The translations under genes were made by a program, and so were the position numbers. A DNA stretch of 64,000 nt from Elephas maximus indicus (taxonomy: Eukaryota; Chordata; Mammalia; Proboscidea; Elephantidae): assembly GCF_024166365.1 (NCBI RefSeq), contig NC_064842.1, forward strand, positions 15,719,001-15,783,000, read 5' to 3'. Below, piece by piece: positions 53,730-64,000 of this stretch. Position 1 is the stretch's first letter. Every line of letters starts with the position of its first letter. The notes under the pieces are model-generated. The model ran no database searches and had not been told where the DNA came from. It was given only the letters and a program-made list of their open reading frames with translations.

Positions 53730-54840
53730 ACAGGTGGAAAGGAACTGACGGCGATAGCTTACCCTCTCCGACAGTCTCCCTCTAGTTTTTTCCTCCATTT
53801 TTCCTCTTTCACTACTTGGACCACCCCTTCCATCACTTCCTAGGGACCCCTCGGCCTCTAGCTGGGATTCCTAAGGCTTTGTACCTACCTCCCCACACAC
53901 CCCTCAAGCAATGAAGCTCAGAAAGAGCTCTGGGGTGCTGGGAAAAGGCTGGGGAGGGTTTAGGAGGGCAGGAAAAGAGGGCAGGCTGGAAGAGGCTGAG
54001 ACTCTGTGCAGAAAGCTCCCCCTGGGGCCGGGTGAGCCCTACGAGGCCTCAAGACAGCAAGTTTGCTGGGGCATGATCCTGTTTGCTCATCTGGCCCAGG
54101 CCTGCCAGGGAAGGAGAACTGCCTGAGCACCACCCTAATCCCAGAGGCCTTGCCAGGTGGGAATGAGGGTCAAGGAACAAGGGCCAGGCTGGGACACTGT
54201 GTGGGATGCTGGCTCGGAGGGATGGAGGAGCCATCTCTATGCCAGCTGGCCGGAGGCTGGGAGACTAGGTGGGAGGTGGGGTCAGGGATCAGTGGAGAGT
54301 CTGTGACAGCCCTGGGGATGCGGGAGGAACTGGATGAGAGATACTTGGGAGGCAGGATCAATAGGACTTGGGGGTTGATGAGGGGAAGAGGGAGAAAGAG
54401 GCCACCTACCATTCACTAACATGGAGTATTCAGGAGGAAGACAGATTCGGAGGGAAGTTTTGGACACAATAAACTTGAGATGCCCGAGGGACTCCACAGT
54501 AGAGTCCAGTTGGAATCGGGTAGCTTAATGCAATGGGCACCTACCTTCACCATTTTGAGCATGAGTGGCAGCCCCCCGTTGTGTTTCTAAATACATCAGT
54601 CCACCTCCTCTCCCAACATTGGCCAAAGACTTACCTTCCTCTCCCCATATGACCTCCCACAAGACCAAGAACCCCCAAGCCTACTCTGGTTGGTATGGCC
54701 ACCATGGTCTCTAGCAGAGAACCCCACTGCCCGGGGCCCCACCTCGGCAGGTGTGGGTCACACAGTATGAACTGTGATCCAGCAATTCTCTGCAAAGCCG
54801 CTCAGGACAGGGTCCCATCACCTGTCAGTTCTACCTCCAG
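53730..54840. other. unique sequence, no gene seen
   Basis: 54430-54530 ('gaagttttggacacaataaacttgagatgcc') looks like a scrap of the old repeat at 90-830. Remaining frames overlap and are unsupported. Confidence 0.35.
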
Positions 54841-54849
54841 AATTCCTCC

Positions 54850-55085
54850 TGAGCTCACCCACACCTTCCTCTCCTCGCTGCCACCCCCCAAGCTCCAGCA
54901 CCCTCACCTCACTTGGAGCACTGCAGTCCTCTCCTAACTGCTTTCACTTTCACTTTCCTGTTCTCAATACGGCAACCAGAGAAATCTTTTCAAAATATGT
55001 CAGCCCATGTAACTCCTTAGTTACTGAATGCTGCAGAGGCCCTGGTCCAAACTGTTCCCTAGCTCTGGCATTGGGCAGCCTGGTG
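54850..55085 (-). repeat. possible L2 fragment (antisense)
   Basis: 'caaccagagaaatcttttcaaaatatgtcagcccatgtaactcctta', 'tgctgcagaggccctggtcc' resembles antisense L2. Confidence 0.4.
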
Positions 55086-55089
55086 ACAG

Positions 55090-55905
55090 CTCTGTCACTT
55101 GAGGACAGCACTTAGTGGCAAGTGTCAGGCTGAGGAAGACTTATGTCCCCCAGTGCACCCAGCAGCAGAATGATCCCTGACACTGTGGCTCCTCACTGCC
55201 CAAGCCGGGTGCCAGGGACAGTTGGCACCCCACAGCCACTTCCGGGCTGGGGCCAGCCTTTCTCCAGCACCTGTCCTCTTCCACTTGCGAAGTCCACTCC
55301 ACTCCCTGCTCTGGCATGAGTGACACGCCTTTTGGGAAAGCCACTGTGGCTGCCTTCTTAGACCAGTTTGGAGCTGGGCTGGAGGGGAGGACTCAGGAGG
55401 CAGCTGGAGGAGGCTCAACCCTGGGAGAGGGGGAGTGGGAGCAGAGCACTCGCACTCTTTTGGGTCACAGAGTCCTCTGAGAACAGGATGAAAACAGAAC
55501 AATGCCTACCTGTCCCACCTTGCATACAGGTTCTGGGGGAAGTACGTGTCATCACAGCCTATCCCCAGGGGCCAAAGGCCACATCAGTTCTCTCCCCCCA
55601 GATTCTCTAAACTGCGAACACTGGTTACTACTTACCGGCTGTCCCAGGCATTTTGCACTCAAGGTCTCCTTAGACCTGCTAAGACGCCATGAAGGAAGAG
55701 CTGATTTCCTGGTTGTAAGAGGAAGCCCATAAGCCAGCGGGCAGGGCAGGATGGCCCCCCGGCACAGGGGGAGGGGGCAGAGGGCTGAGGCCAGAATCCC
55801 AGCAACAGGGGCTTCAGGAGACAGATGGAGAAACCACAAGCAGGGAGGAGGCGGAAGGATGCCCAGGGTGGCAGCAGGAAACACAGAAGCCGGTGGAGCA
55901 AAGAA
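55090..55905. other. unique sequence, no gene seen
   Basis: Frames at 55502-55125 (minus, 125 codons) and 55911-55552 (minus, 119) have no recognisable domain. Confidence 0.4.
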
Positions 55906-55916
55906 TTTCAAGAGTG

Positions 55917-56117
55917 TAAAACCAAAACCAAACCCACTGCTCTCAACTCAGTTCTGACTCACAGCAACCCTGTAGGGCAGAGTCGAACTGCTCCATTGGG
56001 CTGCCAAGGCTGTAATCTTTATGGAAACAGACTGCCACTTTTCTCCCATGGCACAGTGGTGGGTTTGAACTGCCTAGGAGCTGAGTGCTTTAACAGCCAG
56101 GCCACCAGGGCTCCTTT
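55917..56117 (-). repeat. AfroSINE (variant with extra segment)
   Basis: Antisense; starts 'aaaaccaaacccactgctctcaactcag' and includes 'ggctgccaaggctgtaatctttatgg'. Target repeat TTTCAAGAGTG on both sides (55906-55916, 56116-56126). Confidence 0.9.
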
Positions 56118-56126
56118 CAAGAGTGG

Positions 56127-56282
56127 AAAACCAAAAAACCCGATGACGTCAAGTCGATTCTGACTCATTATAGGACACAGCAGAACTGCCCCATAGGGTT
56201 TCCAAGAAGCAAACGGTGGATTCAAACTGCTGACTTTTTGGTTAGCAGCTAAGCTCTTAACCACTGTGCCACCAGAGCTCCT
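56127..56282 (-). repeat. AfroSINE, next to the previous one
   Basis: Antisense common subtype; the right flank TTGAAGAGTGG matches the same target word, so it entered the duplication made by its neighbour. Confidence 0.9.
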
Positions 56283-56602
56283 TGAAGAGTGGTAGACTCA
56301 AATACTGCAAAGCAGTCTAGGATTTAAAGGGGCCAATGGCTTTAACCACAAGATTGTTGGTGACTTTTGATGGGGGTGATGGGAGTTTCAGCACAAAGGT
56401 GGGGACAGAGCCAGCCTGCAGTGTTGGGACAGCAGTGGCAAGGAGTGTTAAGACTTTGTCCTGAGTAGATTGTGTGCGTGCAAAAGAAAGGAGACTAGGC
56501 AAAAGTGAATGGGGACCAGGGCCAGGGAACACAGGCTTTTTCCTCTTAAGATGAAAACTGACCTTGCTTACATGCTGAAGGGAAAAGTTGACCATGCCAG
56601 GA

Positions 56603-56816
56603 AAAACCAAACCAAACCCATTGCCATCAAGTTGATTCCAACTCATGGTGGCTCCATGTGTTACAGAGAACTATTCCACAGGGTTTTCTTGGCAGTAATC
56701 TTTATGGAAGCAGATTGCCCAACCTTTGCTTCCAGGGTGCTGCTGGGTGGGTTTGAACTGCCATCCTTTGGGTTAGAGTCCAGCGTAAACTATCTGAGCC
56801 ACCCAGGAACCTTGTG
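56603..56816 (-). repeat. AfroSINE (variant with extra segment)
   Basis: Antisense: 'aaaccaaacccattgccatcaagttgattccaactc', 'cttggcagtaatctttatggaagc', 'gccacccaggaacctt'. Its 5' third is duplicated by the tandem repeat. Confidence 0.9.
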
Positions 56817-57014
56817 CCAGGCAGTAGTCCTAAACTGATGCAGGTAGAGGGTGGGAAGTGAGCTCAGCTGGAGTGAGGAGGAGTTTGAACTGCCATCCTT
56901 TGGGTTAGAGTCCAGCGTAAACTATCTGAGCCACCCAGGAACCTTGTGCCAGGCAGTAGTCCTAAACTGATGCAGGTAGAGGGTGGGAAGTGAGCTCAGC
57001 TGGAGTGAGGAGGA
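56751..57014. repeat. exact 132-bp tandem duplication
   Basis: 56751-56882 and 56883-57014 are identical base for base by eye. Each unit contains the SINE 5' third and about 65 bp of flanking sequence. Unit start gtttgaactgcc, unit end gagtgaggagga. Confidence 0.95.
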
Positions 57015-57870
57015 CGGGGAGGAGGCTAAGGGTGTTTTCACTCGGGGTGGCCACGGCCTGTGATGGGGAGGAAGGCCTGGGAAGGCTGCAGAAGGAAGCT
57101 GAGTGGCCCCTAGCCCAGGACATGACCTGGGCCAAGGCTGGGGGAGGAAGGAGGGAGCAGGGAGACTGGCCGCACGCTCCAGCCCAAGTGTACAAACTGA
57201 CTCTGGGGGGTTGTCCTCTTCCTCCCGCACATCCTCTTAGCACATCCTCTTACGGAGGAGGCACCAGTCCCGCCCCTACTTTTGTCAGCAGCAGGGCTCC
57301 AGGAACCCAGAGTTATTTTAACAATAAAACACAGAGATGGAAACCATTCTAGGAAAGCCAAGAAAAAACTGGCAAACAAACAAAAAAGGGGTCAGAGGCC
57401 TGTATTTACAGGGGAAAGACACAATCCCACTGCAGGACATACACCAAAGTCCTGGAAAAAGTGACTGAAGAAACCAAGGGAATTAAAAAAAAAAAAACTA
57501 GGTAGGCAAGGTAACTGGTTGGCTCCAAATCTAGTTTTGGGTCTGCTGCAAACGAGTATGTTTTTAGATGAGTGCAGTGCTCCCTTTGGCTGTGTTTTTC
57601 TAAGTTCTTGTTAAAAAAGGCCTGGAACTGGAGAGCAGTGGGCTGTGTTCTGACGCTAAACCTCAGAGGCTCCAGGGAGCCAGCAACCCTGGCACAGCTT
57701 CCGAGGTGCAGTCTGGCGGCCCTGTGACCTCTGACCTGCCCCTGCCTCGGCACAAACATGTCTAAGTGAGGGTTCCTGGGAGTGGGTCTACCAGCCTGTG
57801 AGGACTGCAGTAATTATATGTAGCTTTCTTTAGTCAGCCACTCTTCCTTCAACTTTAACTTTGCCTCTAG
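57015..57870. other. unique sequence, no gene seen
   Basis: It holds a small tandem GCACATCCTCTTA pair at about 57227-57252 and an AATAAAACACAG polyadenylation-like word at 57324. No supported exon. Confidence 0.35.
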
Positions 57871-58024
57871 AATTCTGTGCTGTTTCTGGCCGGGGCAGAG
57901 GATCTTTGTACTAGGGGAGCCAGGAGGGAGGTGTCTGCCACCAGCATGGAAGAACTGCCCAGGAGGAAAGACATCCTATCACCAACCGTCTCAGAGTTAC
58001 CTGGTCCATCCTCCCATTCCTCAG
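57871..58024 (+). other. candidate 154-nt exon with start codon
   Basis: The left edge is a pyrimidine-rich acceptor ending tttgcctctag (57861-57870). The right edge is TCAG|GTAAGA (58021-58030), close to the ideal donor. The frame is open across the exon. Within it, ATG at 57946 has a strong context (AGCATGG, A at -3, G at +4), giving MEELPRRKDILSPTVSELP and then GPSSHSS before a split codon. No family is recognised. It could be the first coding exon of a plus-strand gene after a 5' UTR exon, or a chance pairing of good sites. It lies about 400 bp beyond the end of the minus-strand gene. Confidence 0.35.
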
Positions 58025-58439
58025 GTAAGAGAAGTCCAGCCCAGGGAGGTTCAGGGATGGGAGCCACCTCACAGGTGGTAGCAGTCTGCCCCTACAACAC
58101 GCTGGGGTGGGGGACGTGTCCTAGGAAAAAAGGGTGACTGAGAAATAGGCACTCGGCTGTTCAGACACTAGTCATTGGGACATGTGTACTCCATGCTTTG
58201 TTGTAAAATATGAAGATCTTCCCAAGACTCTATAGGGGAATATAATCCCTCAGGCAGAAACTGCATTCATAAGATGTTAATAAATGGAATACAGTGCTTG
58301 CCACAGGGTTTTCTACCCTTTAAGGTAGTTAAGTATATTAAAGAGCTAAATAAATCTGCTCTAGGAAAAGTTCTGTGTGGCTCTCCTAGTGGCTTATTGT
58401 GAAAGGTCTCTGGTTACACTGGCCCCACAGACATAAACA

Positions 58440-59010
58440 GAGCTATTGCTTCTTGCTTTATTTAGAAAAGGCTGACCTCTGAGGAGACCCTAGCAATCAC
58501 CACGGGGACCTTGCAGACTAAACCCCTTCCATTCTGAACAAACTCCCAGACTCCTCACAGAGTGGTGACAACAGGGTCTTAAAAACACAAAAACAAACAA
58601 ACAAAACACATAAACAGAAGCCCTCAGAAGAGTAGAACTGGTCAAATAAAGGTCTTTGAGAACACAGAGGAGGCCTTGTACTGAATGCATACCTCAAAGT
58701 ATAACCACCAACTGTAACAAACCATGCCTTAACCAGGCGCTGACTCTAAAGCTGGCTCCCGACACAACCCTGCGGCCCAGTGGGTGGAGAGGCTGCACTA
58801 CCCACTTCTTCTGCACTTACTGCTGAACAGCTTCAGCTGTCCTGGCCATAACGCTGGGGAAAAGAGCAGAGGCCTTCAAAAAATCACTGTCACCGATTTG
58901 GTATAACTGCCTTGTTTTAATGTAGGGTGTCAAATGGTCTTGTTCTAAGGCTGGAGAGAGAGGTGAAATTCCCTCAGGATGGAATAACTTCTTCCAAAAG
59001 ACAATGGCTC
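58440..59010 (-). CDS. terminal exon of an unidentified minus-strand gene (coding part 59010-58817)
   Basis: On the minus strand a typical acceptor precedes 59010: a TGCTAAT branch-point word, T-rich tract, then TTGTATGCAG. The exon then reads AIVFWKKLFHPEGISPLSPA through a 63-codon open frame, with ALEQDHLTPYIKTRQLYQIG and ALFPSVMARTAEAVQQ toward the end, and stops (TAA) at 58819-58817. The first codon is split, with one base from the previous exon. The codon mix is ordinary and unlike the repeats around it. About 375 nt of 3' UTR follow, ending at AATAAA (58462-58457) with a GT-rich region just beyond, so cleavage is expected near 58440. Upstream exons lie beyond the L1-filled intron to the right and outside the window. 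I do not recognise the protein and give no function. Confidence 0.5.
58457..58462 (-). terminator. polyadenylation signal AATAAA
   Basis: TTCTAAATAAAGCAAGAAGC on the minus strand, followed by TGTTTATGTCTGTGGGG, a GU-rich downstream element. It fits the end of the exon ending at 58817. Confidence 0.5.
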
Positions 59011-59911
59011 CTGCATACAAGATCAATATGGCAAAACAATTAGCAACAAACCATGAGAAAATGTATTTAAAAATACATCATGTAGGATCTGCTCCCGCTT
59101 GAGACGCAGAAAGGTGGGAGAAAATTTCTCTCTTACACTAACAATGAGGAAAAAACAAAACAGATATTAAAATTGTAACTTTTTTTTGGGCCACCTGAGA
59201 GGAGAGGTTGAATTTTAACAAGTTCTTAAAGGCCAAATGTGGGCTGTCAGCACTGAAGAGCTGAGAGATCCAGACAAGGGCGCTCACACTCACTTGTCAA
59301 CTCTTTTCTCCTGGCCTCGTGGTACAGGTAGGAGACTGGAGAATGCTGCCCTTGACAGCCCAGGAACCCAGCATTGATGCTGGAAAGACCAGGCAGCAGC
59401 TCCAAGGGTCTGGCATAAAGCCCTGCCTACCTCCCCCTTATGCTGCCGGGTAAGGGAGGCAAACCAGCTTGCTTCCAAAGCTCAGGCAAAAATATCTTCT
59501 TAAGCCACTAGGAAGTTAATGGACGTATACTGTTGTAATATTCTTACATTGCAAGTGAAGTGGTATATCATTATTTGAAGGTAGACTGTGATAATGTTAA
59601 AGATTTATGTTGTGAACCCTAGCACAAGCACTAAAAAAAGAAAACAAAAAGAAATAATAAGCCAATTATAGTAGAGATAAAATGGAACCATAAAAAATAC
59701 TCAATCCAAAAGGAAGCAGAAAAGAAGGGGAAAAAACCCCAAAGAACAGATAGGAAAAAAGAAAGAAAAACTGCAGGACTGCAGATTTAATCCAACTACA
59801 CCAATAATTAGACCAAATGCAGATTGTCTAAACATCCCAATTAAAAGAAAGAGATGGTCACAATGGATTACAAAACAACTAGCACCAATAAACATGACTA
59901 CAAGCTGTCAG

Positions 59912-60081
59912 AAACCCTGGTGGTGTAGTGGTTAAGTTCTACAGCTGCTAACCAAAAGGTCAGCAGTTTGAATCCACCAGGTACTCCTTGGAAACTCTAT
60001 GGGGCAGTTCTACTCTGTCGTATAGTCATTATGAGTTGGAATCGACTCAACAGCAATGGGTTTGGTTTTTTTTTTTTGGTT
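59912..60081 (+). repeat. AfroSINE with target duplication, inside L1
   Basis: Sense copy; flanks ACAAGCTGTCA (about 59901-59911) and ATAAGCTGTCA (60082-60092). Confidence 0.92.
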
Positions 60082-60839
60082 ATAAGCTGTCAACTTTAAC
60101 TATAAACACACAGATAGACTAAAAGTAAAAAATGTGTAAAATATACTGAGTAAACTTTAATCAAAAGAAAGCTGGGGTGGAAATAGTAACACCAGACTAA
60201 ACAGACTTCAAATCAAGGAATATAACTAGGGATACACTACAAAATAATAAAGGGGTCAACTCTCCAAGAAAACAGAAGAATCTTGAGTAGTGTGTGCACA
60301 CTCAGTAACAGAGCTTCAACATACACAAGTAGAAAAGTGACAAAGGTGAAAGGAGAAATGGACAAATCCATAATTTAGCTGAAGACCTCAACACTCCTCT
60401 GTTGGTAATCAATACAACAAGTAGACATAAAATCAGTAAGGGTATAGAAAATCTGAAAGCTACTATCAACCAACGTGACCTGCTTGACATTTACAGAATA
60501 CTCCATGCAACAATGCACAGTATACATTCTACCCAAGTGAACACGGAACATCCGCCAGGAGAGACCATTCTCAGATAGACAACTGTTAAAAGGGTTGAAA
60601 TAATACAAAATAAATTTTCTGAACACAAGGGAATTAAGATTAGAAACCAACAACAGAAAAAAAATTGGGAAATCCCTAAAAATTTAGAAATTAAACTAAA
60701 TATATTCCTAAATAACACATGTATCAAAGAAGAAATCACAACAGAAATTAGAAAACATTTTAAACTAATGCAAATGAAAGCCCACGTATCAAAATTGAAA
60801 GCAGCGCTTAGAGGGAAATGTAGAGCTTAAATGATTATA

Positions 60840-61035
60840 GTAAAACCTGTGAAAGCCGGAACCTGTGTTAAGACGGAACCTATATAAGACCTGTCAGAAA
60901 AGAAAAACTCAAATATTTTCAACTAACAGAGAGCGATAGGAAAGGGGTGACTGCACCCTGTCAAGGGTGGGAAACTTGCGAGACCTGGAAAAGCAAGGCA
61001 GTCCCAAAGAGTACCAGCTCTCATGTGTTTCACTG
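60840..61035. mobile_element. small TA-flanked DNA transposon inside L1
   Basis: About 196 bp interrupts L1 ORF2 between 'gagcttaaatgatta' and 'ttagaaaaagaaagatctc', which adjoin in L1 consensus. It starts after TA with agtaaaacctgtgaaag and ends with ctctcatgtgtttcact before TA, imperfect inverted ends. TA target duplication is typical of the Tc1/mariner class. No coding capacity. Confidence 0.55.
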
Positions 61036-62531
61036 TATTAGAAAAAGAAAGATCTCAAATCAATAACCTATGTACCTTAAGAAATCAGGGGAAAAAAAGC
61101 AAATTAAGTCCAAAACAAGCAGAAGGAAAGAAATAATAAGACACAAAATCAATTAAATTTAAAGTACAAAAATAGATGGGGGGGGGAACAACCCACAATA
61201 AAGCCAACAGCTCATTCTTTAAAAAAAACCAGTAAAATTGATAAACCTCTAGCCAATGAGATCAAGAAAGAGGGAAGATACAAATTACCAGTGGGAATGG
61301 AAGAGGAGCCATCATTACAGATGCTAAGACATTAAGTGGAAAATAAAGAAATATTATGAAGAACTATATGCCAATTAATTTTATTGTTTAAATAAAATGG
61401 ACAAATCCCTTGAAAGACATAAGCTACCAACATTCACTCAAGAAGAAATAGATAACCAGAATAGTTCAGTATCTATTAAAGAAACTGAGTTTTCAGTCAA
61501 GAAAAGAAAATTCCAGGCCTAGATGACTTCACTCAAGAATTCTATCAACATGTAAGGAAGAAAGAATACCAATCCTACACAAATTCTTCTATTAAATAGA
61601 AAAGGGGGTATACTTCTCAACTCATTTATGAGACCTTTGTTACTCTGGCATCAAAACCAAAGATATTACCAGAAAAACAAAACTATAGATCAATATCCCT
61701 CATGAAAAGAGACTAAAAATCCTCAACAAAATATTATCAAATCGAATCCAGTAATATATAAAAAGGATCATTACCCAGTGGGTTTATCCCAGAAATACAA
61801 AGTTGGATCAACATTTGAAAAGCAATCAACGTAATTCACCATATCAACAGACCAATAAAGAAAAACTATATGATCATATCCAAAGATGCAGAAAAAGCAC
61901 TTGATAAAATTCAACATCTCTTTATGATAAAAACTCTCAGCAAACTTAGAAGGTAACTTCCTCAACCTGATAACGGGCATCTATGAAAAACCTATAGGTA
62001 GCATCATTCTTAACGGTGAAAGATTGAATGCTTTCCCTTTAAGATGGAATAAAGCAAGGATGTTCCCACTTAGCACTCAAATTAAACAATGTACTGTAGG
62101 TAGCAGATAATGCAGTAAAGCAAGAAGAAATAAAAGGCACAGAGATTGGAAAGAAAGAATTAAAACTGTCTTTATTTGTGGTGGTATGACTGTCTACACA
62201 GAAAGTCTTAAGGAATCTACAAAAAAGCTGCTAGAACTAAAAAAATTTAGTGAGGTCACAGTTACAAGTTGAGTATTAAAAAAAAATCAACTGAACAATT
62301 AAAAAATGAAATAAAACCAGTGCCATTTATATTATAAAAAAATACTTAGGAATAAATCTAAGAAAATATGCTTAAGATCTGTACAATGTGAACTACAAAA
62401 CACAGCTGAGAGAAATTAGACTTAAATAAATGGAGATATACACCATGTTCACCAATCAGAAGACCCCAATATTGTTAAGATTTCAATTCTCCCCAAATTA
62501 TCTATAGACCAAATGGAATCCCAATCAAGAT

Positions 62532-62702
62532 ACTAAAAAACCAAAAACCCGTTGCCATCAAGTTGACTCTGACTCACAGTGACCATATAGGACAGAGGAG
62601 AACTGCCCCATAGAGTTTCCCAAGAGTGCCTGGTGGATTCAAACTGCTAACCTTTTGGTAAGCTGCCATAGCACTTACCCACTATGCCACCAGGGTTTCC
62701 AC
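62532..62702 (-). repeat. AfroSINE with target duplication, inside L1
   Basis: Antisense copy; flanks GATACTA (62529-62535) and AATACTA (62705-62711). Confidence 0.9.
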
Positions 62703-64000
62703 CAAATACTAGCAGCCTTTATTTATTTATTTAAAAAAAAGAAATTGATGAGATGATTCTGAAGTTTATTTGGGAAAGCAAAGGCCCTAAAACAGCTAAA
62801 ACCATTTTTACAAAGAACCAATTTAGAAGACTCATACTACTTGATATAAAGACTTATGAGAAATGCAGAGTAATCAAGAGAGCATGGCATCCGCATACAG
62901 ACATATAGGTGGAATGGAAAAGAACAGAGGATCCACAAACAGACTTACATATACAGGGTCAACTGATTCTTGACAAAGTTGCCAAGGTAAGATAGTCTTT
63001 TTAATAAATGGTAGAATAACTGTACAGCCACATGTGAAAATAAAATAAAAACCAGCATCTAAAAAAACAAAAATCAACTCAAAGTAGACCATAAAGCTAA
63101 ATGTAAAATATAAAATTTCTATAAGAAAATATAGCTGAAAACCTTGGTGACCATAAACTAGGCCAAGATTTCTTAGGACTCAGAAACCACAAACCATACA
63201 ATAGTTAATTACTGAACTTCATTATATTAAAAACTTCTGCTCATCAAAAAGCACTGTTAAGAAAATTAAAAGACAAGCCAAAAGATGAAAGAAAATATTT
63301 GTACAACACAGTTCTGATAAAGGATCTGTGCCCTGAAAAAAATAATAATGCTTACAACTCAATAATAAGGAAACCATCCAGTTAAAAAAAAGCAAAAGAT
63401 TTGAACTGACACTTTACCAAAGAATAAATACAAATGGCAAATAAAGCACATAAACAGATCCCCAACATCATTATGGAAATGCGAATTAAAACCACAGTGA
63501 GACACCATCTACTAACTGGCTAAAATGTTTAACATTGATAATATAAAGTACTGTGCGGATGTGGAGCACCTACAACTCTCATACGGTTTTGAAGGGAATG
63601 CAAAATGGTACAGTTGCTTTGGAAAACAGTTTGGCAGTTTGTTAAAAAATTAAATATACAATTACTATACAATCTAGCAAACTCACTCGTAGCTATTAAC
63701 CTAGGAGAAATGAGGATATATGTCTACACAAAGACCTATATGTGAATGTTTACAGCAGCTTTATTTATAATCACCAAAGACTGGAAAACCCCAAACGCCA
63801 TCAACGGGTGAATGGATGAACAGTGTGGCACACCCATACAACAGAATACTTCTCAGCAACGAAACGGACGGCTGATGCATCAAGGAGAGACGTGAGTCTC
63901 AAGAGCACTATGCTTTAGTGAAAGAAGGCAGGTACAAAAGGTTACGTGCTGTATGATTACATTTATATGACATTCTGGCAAAAGCACATCTAGAGAGTAA

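Larger units (their letters stand above)
59520..64000 (+). repeat. degraded L1, ORF2 and 3' part (sense)
   Basis: Continuous old L1 text: endonuclease part at 59760-60500 ('gcagattgtctaaacatcccaattaaaagaaagag', 'cacagatagactaaaagtaaaa', 'gaaagctggggtgg'), reverse transcriptase part at 61370-62060 ('ccaggcctagatgacttcactcaagaattc', 'tatagatcaatatccctcatgaa', 'gggtttatcccagaaatac') and the C-terminal/3' region at 62750-63980 ('gaatgcaaaatggtacagttgctttggaaaac'). Stops and indels are frequent. It continues past the right edge and fills the intron of the minus-strand gene. Confidence 0.8.

Noticed and set aside
59290-59478. Possible further exon of the minus-strand gene
   Set aside because: No acceptor and donor pair fits the split codon needed at 59010, and the residues look random.
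1-64000. CRISPR arrays, bacterial operons, phage or plasmid features
   Set aside because: The regularly recurring words are dispersed SINEs in both orientations, not spaced direct repeats; the sequence is mammalian throughout.

Overview
The window is nuclear DNA from an afrotherian mammal, most likely a proboscidean (elephant lineage). The evidence is about forty copies or fragments of tRNA-derived and related AfroSINEs, in both orientations. Full ones carry a box-B-like GTTCGAATCC and a TATGGGGCAGTTCTRCTCTGTCCTATAGGG-type body, and end near the phrase GACTCGACGGCAAYGGGTTT. There are also RTE (BovB-type) LINEs with AfroSINE-like 3' ends, and a lineage-specific L1 tail family. MIR, L2, MLT1-type LTR, ERV-L and hAT/MER5 remnants form the older eutherian background. 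Nothing prokaryotic is present.

Layout. 1-9.1 kb is repeat-dense: old repeats, antisense and sense L1 pieces, a nearly full-length RTE on the minus strand with a 15-bp target duplication, and L1-tail insertions. 9.1-10.3 kb is CpG island 1. 10.3-31.6 kb is a mosaic of AfroSINEs, a palindromic MITE-like family, an ERV-L remnant, MIR/L2 pieces, a twin-primed RTE and a deeply nested L2. 31.8-33.1 kb is CpG island 2. 33.1-43 kb is mostly unique sequence with scattered SINEs. 43.0-44.5 kb is CpG island 3, which holds a TATA box and a large imperfect inverted repeat. 44.7-57 kb is mixed unique sequence and repeats and contains an exact 132-bp tandem duplication. 57.8-59.0 kb holds the best gene evidence: a candidate plus-strand exon and, more convincingly, a minus-strand terminal exon with splice acceptor, stop codon and polyadenylation signal. 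59.5-64 kb is a degraded plus-strand L1 carrying two AfroSINEs and a small TA-flanked DNA transposon.

No complete protein-coding gene can be read. Most of the window looks intergenic or intronic. Three CpG islands imply at least one to three transcription start regions, and one gene (minus strand, extending beyond the right edge) appears to end near 58.44 kb. No gene symbol could be assigned with confidence. The most unusual observations are a chimeric RTE inversion junction present in two ungapped 314-bp copies, poly(A)-poly(T) inserts flanked by short duplications at three loci, a palindromic mobile family whose termini resemble 5' splice sites, and an antisense reading frame shared by copies of the L1-tail family. 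Boundaries of repeats are by eye and may be off by tens of bases.
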